From contig QHOD01000022.1 in NCBI GenBank assembly GCA_003218615.1, forward strand, positions 1 to 11,715: a DNA stretch of 11,715 bases. Direction: 5' to 3'. Below, piece by piece: positions 1 through 6,251 of this stretch (the stretch's first letter is position 1; each line of letters opens with the position of its first letter). The notes below the pieces were generated by a model. It had not been told where the DNA came from, searched no databases, and was given only the letters and a program-made list of their open reading frames with translations. The stretch comes from Verrucomicrobiota bacterium. GTDB lineage: Bacteria; Verrucomicrobiota; Verrucomicrobiia; Chthoniobacterales; UBA10450. The position numbers and the translations under genes are program-made.

Positions 1-1
1 A

Positions 2-325
2 CTCCAGAGCGCTCAGGAGCGCTCGCCTCAGGTCCAGGACGAGAAAAGACGGCGGGAAACTGGCGTCCGCAGAGCAGGTGTGCGCGGTACCGTCCTTGCG
101 GTCAATCAGGCATACAATTTTGTGGTGCTGAATCTGGGGGCTCGCCAGGGTGTTGAGCCGAACTCGGAATTGCTTGTTTTGCGGGAAGGCACGTTGATTG
201 GAAAAATTCGTATTTCTTCAGTTGAACCGACGACCGCCATCGGCGATATCATCACCGGCAGTTTGGGGCGTGGCGTTCAAGTGCAACCTGGAGATACTGT
301 GGTTTATGCTGGCAAAAGCTCGTAA
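2..325 (+). CDS. C-terminal part of an unrecognised protein (5' end outside window)
   Basis: The reading frame is open from the first bases of the window to the TAA at 323-325, so this is the last 107 residues of a longer protein. A GTG at position 80 could serve as a start, but the open frame upstream makes a truncated view of a longer gene more likely. The first roughly 25 visible residues are polar and charged (Gln, Glu, Arg, Lys). From about residue 28 a compact, probably beta-rich domain follows, with alternating hydrophobic stretches (TVLAVN, FVVLNLG, LLVLREG, IGKIRISSVEP) and ending in VQPGDTVVYAG. This pattern of a small barrel-like domain after a polar region resembles uncharacterised envelope proteins I associate with Verrucomicrobiota, but I cannot name a family. 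The next gene starts inside its 3' end, so the two are probably co-transcribed and translationally coupled. Being a real gene is well supported; its function is unknown. Confidence 0.65.
   Translation, partial: LQSAQERSPQVQDEKRRRETGVRRAGVRGTVLAVNQAYNFVVLNLGARQGVEPNSELLVLREGTLIGKIRISSVEPTTAIGDIITGSLGRGVQVQPGDTVVYAGKSS
290..293 (+). promoter_or_regulatory. Shine-Dalgarno GGAG for the small lipoprotein gene
   Basis: GGAG lies 12 bases before the ATG at 306, inside the coding sequence of the preceding gene. It favours the ATG at 306 over the in-frame ATG at 351, which would also remove the positively charged start of the signal peptide. Confidence 0.4.
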
Positions 326-533
326 GCTTCGGAGAAACATCGCTTCAGCCATGTTGTTGGTAACCGCCATCGTGCTGGTCTCGTGCGCGACGCAGAAAGA
401 CCCGCCCCGGCTGGTAAGCGATCCGGACGAACGCAGCGACTCAGCCATCCCTTGGAATCGGCAGGAAAAATGGGAAATAGCGCCTGCCGCTGCTGCGGGT
501 CTGGGGCCTACGGGCTCGAGCGACACCCGTTAG
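306..533 (+). CDS. Small lipoprotein (75 aa), function unknown
   Basis: This is a short secreted lipoprotein. The start at 306 gives a classic type II signal peptide: a basic n-region (KARKLRR, residues 4-10), a hydrophobic core (about residues 12-25) and the lipobox LVSC with the lipidated Cys at residue 27. The mature part is only 49 residues, polar and rich in Asp, Pro and Ala, with a central segment SAIPWNRQEKWE. It has no recognisable domain and only that one cysteine. After lipidation by Lgt and cleavage by LspA it would sit in the inner or outer membrane; residue +2 is Ala, so there is no Asp sorting signal for inner-membrane retention by the E. coli rule. The gene overlaps the preceding one by 20 bases in another frame, which implies coupling, and ends 18 bases from the convergent glgC stop. 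It might instead be a fragment, but the well-formed signal peptide and the spaced GGAG argue for a real gene. Confidence 0.7.
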   Translation: MLAKARKLRRNIASAMLLVTAIVLVSCATQKDPPRLVSDPDERSDSAIPWNRQEKWEIAPAAAAGLGPTGSSDTR

Positions 534-551
534 CCTGGACGACTAAGTCGA

Positions 552-1895
552 TCAGATCCAAAAACCCGCCGGAATTACGGCATTTTTGGGTATCAGCACG
601 ATGCCGTCCCGGATGAAATAGTTCTCTGCATCCAAATTCGCCGGTTTTCCTTCCGGTGTGATTACGGCGCCGTCTGCAATACGCGCATTTTTATCGATGA
701 TCGCACGATCGATTACGCAATTGCGTCCGACCCCGATCGGGGGTCGCCCTGACTCGGCGTCTCGACTTTGTTCAAAAAAATCCGCGCCCATTACAATGCT
801 GTCCCGGATGGTGGCGCCGCTTTGAATAATGCTGCGTATCCCAACCACGCAGCGTTCCAGGTGTGCGTCCGAGATGATGCAACCATCCGAAATGATCGCT
901 TGCCGCAGCGATGCGCCGTTGATTTTGCTGCCGGGCAAAAAGCGTGGATGCGTATAAATTGGCGCTTCGGTGTCGAAGAAACTATATTCCGGCACCAGAT
1001 CGGTCAGATCCAGATTCGCCTCGTAAAAAGCGCGAATCGTTCCGATGTCCTCCCAGTATCCCTGGAAGATAAACGCGCTCACATGTCGATCCTTGATCGA
1101 TTGCGGAATGACGTCCTTCCCGAAATCGACCAGATTATTTTCCAAACATTCGATCAGCACCTTTCGATTAAAGACGTAAATTCCCATCGAAGCCTGAAAT
1201 AATTCCTCCTCTTCATTCGAAGCGATGGCGCGAAGCAGCTCGTGGCTCATCTTCATCTCATCCGGCACAGCTTTGTCGGTTGGCTTCTCGACGAACCGCA
1301 TAATCCGGCGATCGACGCCACTCTGCATGATGCCGAACTCGGAAACCTGATGCCGATGTACTGGCTTGGTAGCTAGAGTGATATCCGCGCCCGAACGGAT
1401 ATGTTGATGCAGCAGCGCGCGGAAATCCATGCGGTAAAGCTGGTCGCCGCTTAAAATCAGGTAGTAATCGAACGGGCGCTCGAGGAAGTAGCGCATGTTT
1501 TGCCGCACCGCGTCGGCGGTTCCCTGGTACCATTGCGAGCCGGCGAGCGTTTGTTGAGCCGCGAGAATATCCACAAAGCTACGGGAGAAATTGTCGAACT
1601 TGTAGCTGGCCTGAATATGTCGATGTAACGACATGCTGTTGAACTGCGTGAGCACATAGATCGAGCGCAGTCCGGAATTCAGGCAGTTACTGATGGGAAT
1701 ATCGACAATGCGATATTTTCCCCCGAGCGGCACTGCGGGCTTGGCGCGATCTTTGGTCAGCGGGAACAAACGCGTGCCAGCGCCGCCGCCCATAATGATG
1801 GCAAGCGTTCGCTGCGTTGTGCCAGGCGGCAGCGCCCCGAACGCTTTCGGGGCGGGATTTTTTGGAAGTGCATCGCGTTGCGGCTGGTCGTGCAT
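552..1895 (-). CDS. glgC: Glucose-1-phosphate adenylyltransferase (ADP-glucose pyrophosphorylase)
   Basis: It makes ADP-glucose and pyrophosphate from ATP and glucose-1-phosphate, the committed step of bacterial glycogen synthesis, in the cytosol. From the ATG at 1895 the protein is 447 residues, close to cyanobacterial and plant small-subunit enzymes. The nucleotidyltransferase domain (about 30-300) shows IMGGGAGTRLFPLT (34-47), RAKPAVPLGGKYR (50-62), WYQGTADAV (122-130), SGDQLYRMD (149-157), FVEKPT (201-206), DFGKDVIP (257-264) and YWEDIGTI (280-287). A left-handed beta-helix-like C-terminal domain follows (about 315-447). IDKNARI (Lys402) and IPKNAVIP (Lys437) match positions that bind the 3-phosphoglycerate activator in cyanobacterial enzymes. 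A TTG nine bases upstream (1904) is an alternative start, but conserved sequence begins only near residue 29. No clear Shine-Dalgarno is visible, and the start lies in a 12-base palindrome. No other glycogen gene is adjacent. The assignment is very secure; allosteric behaviour is inferred. Confidence 0.96.
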   Translation of the reverse strand: MHDQPQRDALPKNPAPKAFGALPPGTTQRTLAIIMGGGAGTRLFPLTKDRAKPAVPLGGKYRIVDIPISNCLNSGLRSIYVLTQFNSMSLHRHIQASYKFDNFSRSFVDILAAQQTLAGSQWYQGTADAVRQNMRYFLERPFDYYLILSGDQLYRMDFRALLHQHIRSGADITLATKPVHRHQVSEFGIMQSGVDRRIMRFVEKPTDKAVPDEMKMSHELLRAIASNEEEELFQASMGIYVFNRKVLIECLENNLVDFGKDVIPQSIKDRHVSAFIFQGYWEDIGTIRAFYEANLDLTDLVPEYSFFDTEAPIYTHPRFLPGSKINGASLRQAIISDGCIISDAHLERCVVGIRSIIQSGATIRDSIVMGADFFEQSRDAESGRPPIGVGRNCVIDRAIIDKNARIADGAVITPEGKPANLDAENYFIRDGIVLIPKNAVIPAGFWI

Positions 1896-1905
1896 TGCTA
1901 GCAAT
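1894..1905. promoter_or_regulatory. 12-base perfect palindrome over the glgC start, possible operator
   Basis: ATTGCTAGCAAT is a perfect palindrome covering the first bases of glgC and the region just upstream. Its core GCTAGC (1897-1902) recurs at 1912-1917, a centre-to-centre distance of 15 bases. Two copies of a palindromic hexamer around a start codon fit a repressor site or a structure controlling translation. It could equally be chance, and no regulator is known from the window. Confidence 0.25.
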
Positions 1906-1980
1906 CAATAAGCTAGCGTCGACGCCTTGCGGCAACTTTTTTGCGTCGCATTCGCGAATCCGTCCGTTGACCGAATCTGT

Positions 1981-2004
1981 CGGCAGGTGGGGTCTCGCCT
2001 GCCG
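1981..2004 (+). other. GC-rich hairpin in the divergent glgC / small-gene gap
   Basis: CGGCAGG (1981-1987) pairs perfectly with CCTGCCG (1998-2004) across a 10-base loop. A T-rich tract (GCTTGTTTATTT) follows on the plus strand. Read as plus-strand RNA it looks like a weak intrinsic terminator or an attenuator in the leader of the gene at 2076, since no plus-strand gene ends just upstream. The rest of the 1896-2075 gap shows no convincing paired -35/-10 boxes. Confidence 0.3.
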
Positions 2005-2075
2005 GCTTGTTTATTTCGTGTCCATTCGAGTGAATCGCGGATAGCGTTCTTTCTTAGGCGCTAAAGTAATTTGCC

Positions 2076-2471
2076 ATGCAGACGGAGATATTCACACTTT
2101 GCGATGCTGCCACGGTGGCCGGCGGCAAGCTGAACATTCTGGGATCGTTTGACACGATCGGCGCGCATTCTTTCCCCTGCGCTCACCCTTTATGTGCAGT
2201 GGCATGTAAACTTCGGTTTGATGTCGGCGAAGAGGGCCGCCACTCGCTCGAGATACATTTCTGCGATCCGGACATGAGGCCAGTCCTCAAACCCATACGG
2301 CAGGATTTTGAGATTCGGATTCCGGGTCCCCAGTCCCAAACCCACATTCACATCTGGCAGCACCTCGGCTTTCATCTCGAGCGTCCCGGAGATTATTATT
2401 TCGAGCTCAAGGTGGACGGCGCTCCCAAGAGCCGAATTCCGTTGTATGTAGTCCAAGCGCAGCGAGGCTGA
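2076..2471 (+). CDS. Small DUF6941-like protein (131 aa)
   Basis: This is a 131-residue soluble protein with no signal peptide or membrane segment. It begins with an ATG and has the N-terminal pattern EIFTLCDAATVAGGKLNILGSFD (residues 4-26), which I associate from memory with the uncharacterised DUF6941 family, whose members start with a 'CDAA...GKLN.LG.FD' signature. The remainder alternates beta-type segments (CKLRFDVGEEG, LEIHFCD, FEIRIPG) and ends in GDYYFELKVDGAPKSRIPLYVV, consistent with a compact beta-sandwich. No catalytic motif is evident. It lies 52 bases upstream of glmS on the same strand and may share its transcript; upstream it is divergent from glgC. No good Shine-Dalgarno precedes the ATG (only the A-rich CTAAAGTAA). 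The coding assignment is secure from the domain-like composition; the family name is tentative and the function unknown. Confidence 0.8.
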   Translation: MQTEIFTLCDAATVAGGKLNILGSFDTIGAHSFPCAHPLCAVACKLRFDVGEEGRHSLEIHFCDPDMRPVLKPIRQDFEIRIPGPQSQTHIHIWQHLGFHLERPGDYYFELKVDGAPKSRIPLYVVQAQRG

Positions 2472-2523
2472 GCTGTTATGAGGCCCGGTTGCGAGTCAGA
2501 GCAGCCGCCACTAGACTTCGAAC

Positions 2524-4395
2524 ATGTGCGGGATTGTCGGTTACGTGGGTCGCGCCGAAGCAGCGCCCATTCTGCTTGATGGGCTGAGGCGCCTTGAGTA
2601 TCGCGGCTATGATTCCGCCGGGATTGCCGTTGTAAACCGAGGCCATCTCGAGACGCGAAAATGTGCCGGACGCATCGCGGCGCTGACAAGATTAATGACT
2701 GACCAACCGGCTCCCGGTTCTCTCGGCGTCAGTCACACACGTTGGGCCACGCATGGCAAGGTGACCGATGAAAACGCGCACCCGCACTTCGACGCCAGCG
2801 GGAAACTCGCGCTCGTGCATAATGGTGTGATCGAAAATTATCAGGCGATTAAGGAACAGTTGATTCAGGATGGCGATACCAATTTTCGCTCGGAAACCGA
2901 CAGTGAAGTGCTGGCGCACCTGATTGGCAAACTCTACGACGAATCATGCGCGAGCACGGTGGACGCTCCCCGGAAAAAAGCGCGGCTCTTCGGCGCCGTT
3001 CGCACCGCGCTTCAACAAGTCATCGGCACATACGGCATTGCCCTGGTTCACGCGGATGTCCCGGATTTCATGATCGGCGCTCGCCGCGGCAGTCCGCTCG
3101 TGCTTGGCGTTGGCAAAGAAGAAAATTTTCTGGCCAGTGACGTGAGCGCGATCGTCGCTTACACCCGCGATGCCGTTTACCTGAATGACTTTGACGTGGT
3201 TGCGGTGGAGCGAGACAAATTTGAGATCGTCTCGCTGGCCGGCGAGAGCGGCGATCATCAGGTCAGCAAAGTCGAGTTCACGGCCGAGGACATCAAGAAA
3301 GGGGATTATTCCCACTACATGCTCAAGGAAATCTTTGAGCAGCCAAACTCGGTGCGCGATGCAATGCGCGGCCGTCTCAGCTTGGAAGAATGCACCGCGA
3401 AGTTGGGCGGATTGAACATGACACCTGCGGAATTACGCGATGTCGGTCGCATCGTTCTGACCGGTTGCGGCACTGCCCTGCATGCCGGGAGGGTGGGGGA
3501 ATATTTGATCGAGCGGCTCGCGAATCTTCCCACGGAGGTCGAATATGCGAGCGAGTTTCGTCATCGCAATATGCCGATGACGCCGGAGACACTGCTCTTC
3601 GCGATCAGCCAAAGCGGTGAGACGGCGGACACGCTGGGTGCGCTTCGTGAAAGCCGGCGCAAAGGCTTTCGGACACTGGGAATTTGTAACAACGTCGCCA
3701 GCACGATCGCGCGCGAGAGTGACGGTGGCGTCTACATGCACGCAGGTCCGGAGATCGGCGTCGCAGCCACAAAATCTTTCACGTCGCAAGTTGTCATCCT
3801 TGCGCTGATCGGTCTGCTCTTTGGCCGGATGCGGAATCTTTCTACCGCGGAAGGAAATCGCATCATTGAAGCGCTCGAAGCATTGCCCGAGCAAATCGAG
3901 GTTGTCTTAAAACTGAGTGATCAGATTAAAGCTATCGCGAAGAAATATGCCGATGTTAGCGGGATGCTTTTCTTCGGTCGCCAGTTCAACTTTCCCATCG
4001 CACTCGAAGGCGCGCTCAAAATGAAAGAGATCACGTATCTCTTTGCTGAAGGTCATCCGAGCGCCGAGCTCAAACACGGCATCATCGCGCTGATACGTCC
4101 TGATCTGCCATCGATTTTTATTGCGCCCGATGATGCCGTCTTTTCGAAGAACCTCAATAACATCGAGCAGGTCAAAGCCCGTAAGGGGCCGATTATTGCA
4201 TTCACCAGTGGAAACGGCGCGAAACAACTCAAAGGAATCGCCAACGAAATCATCTCGCTGCCGGAGGCGCCCGACTGCGTGATGCCGGTACTGACGGTCA
4301 TCCCGCTTCAGCTCCTCGCCTACCATCTTGCGGTCGAGCTTGGCCGTGACGTCGATAAACCCCGCAATCTCGCCAAAAGCGTGACAGTGGAATAA
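2524..4395 (+). CDS. glmS: Glutamine--fructose-6-phosphate aminotransferase (isomerizing)
   Basis: It converts fructose-6-phosphate and glutamine to glucosamine-6-phosphate and glutamate, the first step to UDP-GlcNAc for peptidoglycan and lipopolysaccharide. At 623 residues it is slightly longer than the E. coli enzyme (609). The N-terminal class II glutamine amidotransferase domain (about 2-235) starts with the nucleophile Cys2 in MCGIVGYVG, followed by LEYRGYDSAGI (25-35), HTRWATHG (71-78), HNGVIENY (99-106) and SETDSEV (123-129). A segment near residues 146-158 (ASTVDAPRKKARL) looks like a small insertion. Two SIS domains follow, with TGCGTALHAG, ISQSGETADT, AATKSFTSQ, the LEGALKMKEI helix and ELKHG with the isomerase histidine; the protein ends in the conserved DVDKPRNLAKSVTVE tail. 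All key residues are present. No glmS ribozyme can fit in the 52-base upstream spacer, so regulation must be by other means. The gene is not pathway-linked to the pilus operon downstream. Confidence 0.97.
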   Translation: MCGIVGYVGRAEAAPILLDGLRRLEYRGYDSAGIAVVNRGHLETRKCAGRIAALTRLMTDQPAPGSLGVSHTRWATHGKVTDENAHPHFDASGKLALVHNGVIENYQAIKEQLIQDGDTNFRSETDSEVLAHLIGKLYDESCASTVDAPRKKARLFGAVRTALQQVIGTYGIALVHADVPDFMIGARRGSPLVLGVGKEENFLASDVSAIVAYTRDAVYLNDFDVVAVERDKFEIVSLAGESGDHQVSKVEFTAEDIKKGDYSHYMLKEIFEQPNSVRDAMRGRLSLEECTAKLGGLNMTPAELRDVGRIVLTGCGTALHAGRVGEYLIERLANLPTEVEYASEFRHRNMPMTPETLLFAISQSGETADTLGALRESRRKGFRTLGICNNVASTIARESDGGVYMHAGPEIGVAATKSFTSQVVILALIGLLFGRMRNLSTAEGNRIIEALEALPEQIEVVLKLSDQIKAIAKKYADVSGMLFFGRQFNFPIALEGALKMKEITYLFAEGHPSAELKHGIIALIRPDLPSIFIAPDDAVFSKNLNNIEQVKARKGPIIAFTSGNGAKQLKGIANEIISLPEAPDCVMPVLTVIPLQLLAYHLAVELGRDVDKPRNLAKSVTVE

Positions 4396-4531
4396 GACAG
4401 GCATCTTGTTCGTCACAGGGAGACTCCGTTCTTTGCGCGGACGTGTTTGGTCGAGCGGGCCTCCAGCACGCCTCGTAAAAGAGGGCCACGAAGATTTGCA
4501 GTAAATTGTCGGCTCAGGCATCTTTTCACTC

Positions 4532-6235
4532 GTGCAACAGAGCGAAGATTACGTCCTCCGAATCCTGGAAGAGGGGGGAGTGGTGACGCGACGCCAGATT
4601 GACAGCGCGCGCTCGCGTTTGAATGGAGCAGCCAGTGTAATCGATGTTTTGATCAACGACGGGATCGTTTCCGACGCGGACGTCTCGCGCACGCTCGCGG
4701 CGCAGGCACACATGGATTGGATCGACATTTCTTCCATGGTGATTCCGCCACAGGTCATCAAGCAAATTCGCGGAGAAGAAGCGCGCCGGTTCAAAGTGGT
4801 CCCTGTGGCGTTTGGTGAAACCGGGCTGATTGTGGCGGTGGGCGACCCACTCGACATCGATACGATCGACAGTCTGAGTTTTCTTCTTCAGCGCGATCTG
4901 GAGCTGGTTTGCACCAGCCCAAATAAAATTCGCGAAGCGCTGATCAAATATTACGGCACTGCTGATGAAGCCGCCGACGTCCTGCGAGAAAAAATTGGCG
5001 AGGATATCGATCTTGACTTGGAACTCGGCGATGGCGTTCAACCCGTTGAAGGTGATTCAACCGACGCTCCGATCATTCGCCTGGTCTCGATGTTGCTGAT
5101 CGAGGCCCACCGAATGGGTGCGAGCGATATTCATCTCGAACCGCTCGATAAAAAATTCCGCGTTCGTTTTCGGGTCGATGGTGTGCTGCAGGAAATGCAA
5201 GCGCCACCCAAGCGTTTGCAATCGGCCATTATCAGCCGGCTCAAGATCATGACCGGTTCGATGAGCATCGCCGAGAAGCGTTTGCCCCAGGACGGCCGCA
5301 TCCAGGTGAAAATTAAAAAGAAACCGATCGATCTTCGGGTCTCGACGATCCCAACGAATCATGGCGAGAGCATGGTCATGCGCGTGCTGGACAAATCCAG
5401 CTTGATGCTTGGATTACCAGAGCTTGGATTTTTTTCCGACGACCAGGAGATTTTTGAAAGTCTGATCAAGCTCCCCGATGGGATTCTTCTCGTTACCGGC
5501 CCCACCGGCTCGGGAAAGACGAGCACCCTTTACGCCTGTCTCAACTCCATCAATAAACCAGACCGCAAAATTATCACGGTGGAAGAGCCGATCGAATATC
5601 AGATGACCGGGATCAACCAGGTGCAGGTCAATCCGGAGATCGGCATGACGTTTCCGGCGGCTTTGCGCTCGATCTTGCGTCAGGCGCCAAACATCATTAT
5701 GATCGGCGAGATTCGCGACCTCGAGACTGCAAGCATCGCAATCAATGCAAGCTTGACCGGGCATCTTGTTTTCAGCACGCTTCACACCAATGACGCGCCT
5801 TCCGCTGTAGCCCGACTGGTCGACATCGGTGTGCAGCCGTTTCTTGTTGCGTCCTCGGTGCGCGCGATCATGGCCCAAAGGCTCGTCCGGCGACTCTGCA
5901 ACAATTGCAAACAACCAGGCGAACTGACCGAGACGGAGTTGCGTGCGCTGCAAATTGAACCCGGGCAGATCCGCGAAGCCCAGATCATGAAGCCGGTCGG
6001 ATGCGAGCAATGCCGACAAATTGGCTATAAGGGCCGAATGGGCATATTCGAAATCTTTATCATCGACGATGAAGTCCGCCACATGATCAACAAACGCAGC
6101 TCGACCCTGATGCTGCGACAACGGGCCCGTGAACTGGGCATGCGGACGCTCCGCGAAGATGGCGTCCGCAAGATTCTGGCCGGTCTTACCTCTGGGGAAG
6201 AAGTCATTTCTATCACAATGGGCGACGTGAGCTAA
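4532..6235 (+). CDS. gspE: GspE/PilB-type assembly ATPase, first paralogue
   Basis: This is a cytoplasmic hexameric ATPase that powers pilus or pseudopilus assembly in a type II secretion or type IV pilus machine. From a GTG start it has 567 residues. An MshEN-type N-terminal region (about 1-145, ending at KYYGT) precedes the T2SSE ATPase core. The core shows ASDIHLEP, Walker A GPTGSGKT (323-330), the acidic 'Asp box' as TVEEPIEY (Glu351-Glu352), Walker B IIMIGEIRD with Glu393, the His box TLHTNDAPSAVARL, and a zinc-binding tetracysteine (Cys456, 459, 491, 494). Oddities: RQAPN (383-387) stands where most relatives, and the next gene, have RQDPD. The Asp box carries Glu-Glu instead of the usual Glu-Asp. 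An in-frame TAA at 4502 limits the start; GTG at 4532 is the first standard start. It is first in a four-gene operon, 17 bases ahead of its paralogue. Whether it serves T2SS or pili cannot be decided from sequence alone. Confidence 0.93.
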   Translation: MQQSEDYVLRILEEGGVVTRRQIDSARSRLNGAASVIDVLINDGIVSDADVSRTLAAQAHMDWIDISSMVIPPQVIKQIRGEEARRFKVVPVAFGETGLIVAVGDPLDIDTIDSLSFLLQRDLELVCTSPNKIREALIKYYGTADEAADVLREKIGEDIDLDLELGDGVQPVEGDSTDAPIIRLVSMLLIEAHRMGASDIHLEPLDKKFRVRFRVDGVLQEMQAPPKRLQSAIISRLKIMTGSMSIAEKRLPQDGRIQVKIKKKPIDLRVSTIPTNHGESMVMRVLDKSSLMLGLPELGFFSDDQEIFESLIKLPDGILLVTGPTGSGKTSTLYACLNSINKPDRKIITVEEPIEYQMTGINQVQVNPEIGMTFPAALRSILRQAPNIIMIGEIRDLETASIAINASLTGHLVFSTLHTNDAPSAVARLVDIGVQPFLVASSVRAIMAQRLVRRLCNNCKQPGELTETELRALQIEPGQIREAQIMKPVGCEQCRQIGYKGRMGIFEIFIIDDEVRHMINKRSSTLMLRQRARELGMRTLREDGVRKILAGLTSGEEVISITMGDVS

Positions 6236-6251
6236 GCGCCGCAACAAGCTG

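Noticed and set aside
1950..1959. ATTCGCGAAT palindrome in the divergent gap as an operator
   Set aside because: Single 10-base palindrome with no second copy and no paired promoter boxes; too weak to call.
1967..1995. TTGACC as a -35 box of a plus-strand promoter
   Set aside because: At the expected spacing the sequence is GGGTCT, nothing like a -10 box.
2472..2523. glmS ribozyme or other leader riboswitch upstream of glmS
   Set aside because: Only 52 bases separate the genes, too short for the ribozyme, and no matching core is seen.
3907..4521. 204-codon minus-strand open frame over the 3' end of glmS and the following gap
   Set aside because: It mirrors the conserved second SIS domain of glmS; the translation has mixed low-quality composition and no recognisable motif.
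4398..4524. Direct repeat CAGGCATCTT at 4398-4407 and 4515-4524 bracketing the glmS / ATPase gap
   Set aside because: Ten bases with no inverted ends, no open frame between and no other mobile-element sign; chance is plausible.
4549..5041. Minus-strand open frames opposite the N-terminal part of the first ATPase gene
   Set aside because: Antisense shadows of a well-supported gene, without plausible start signals or conserved features.
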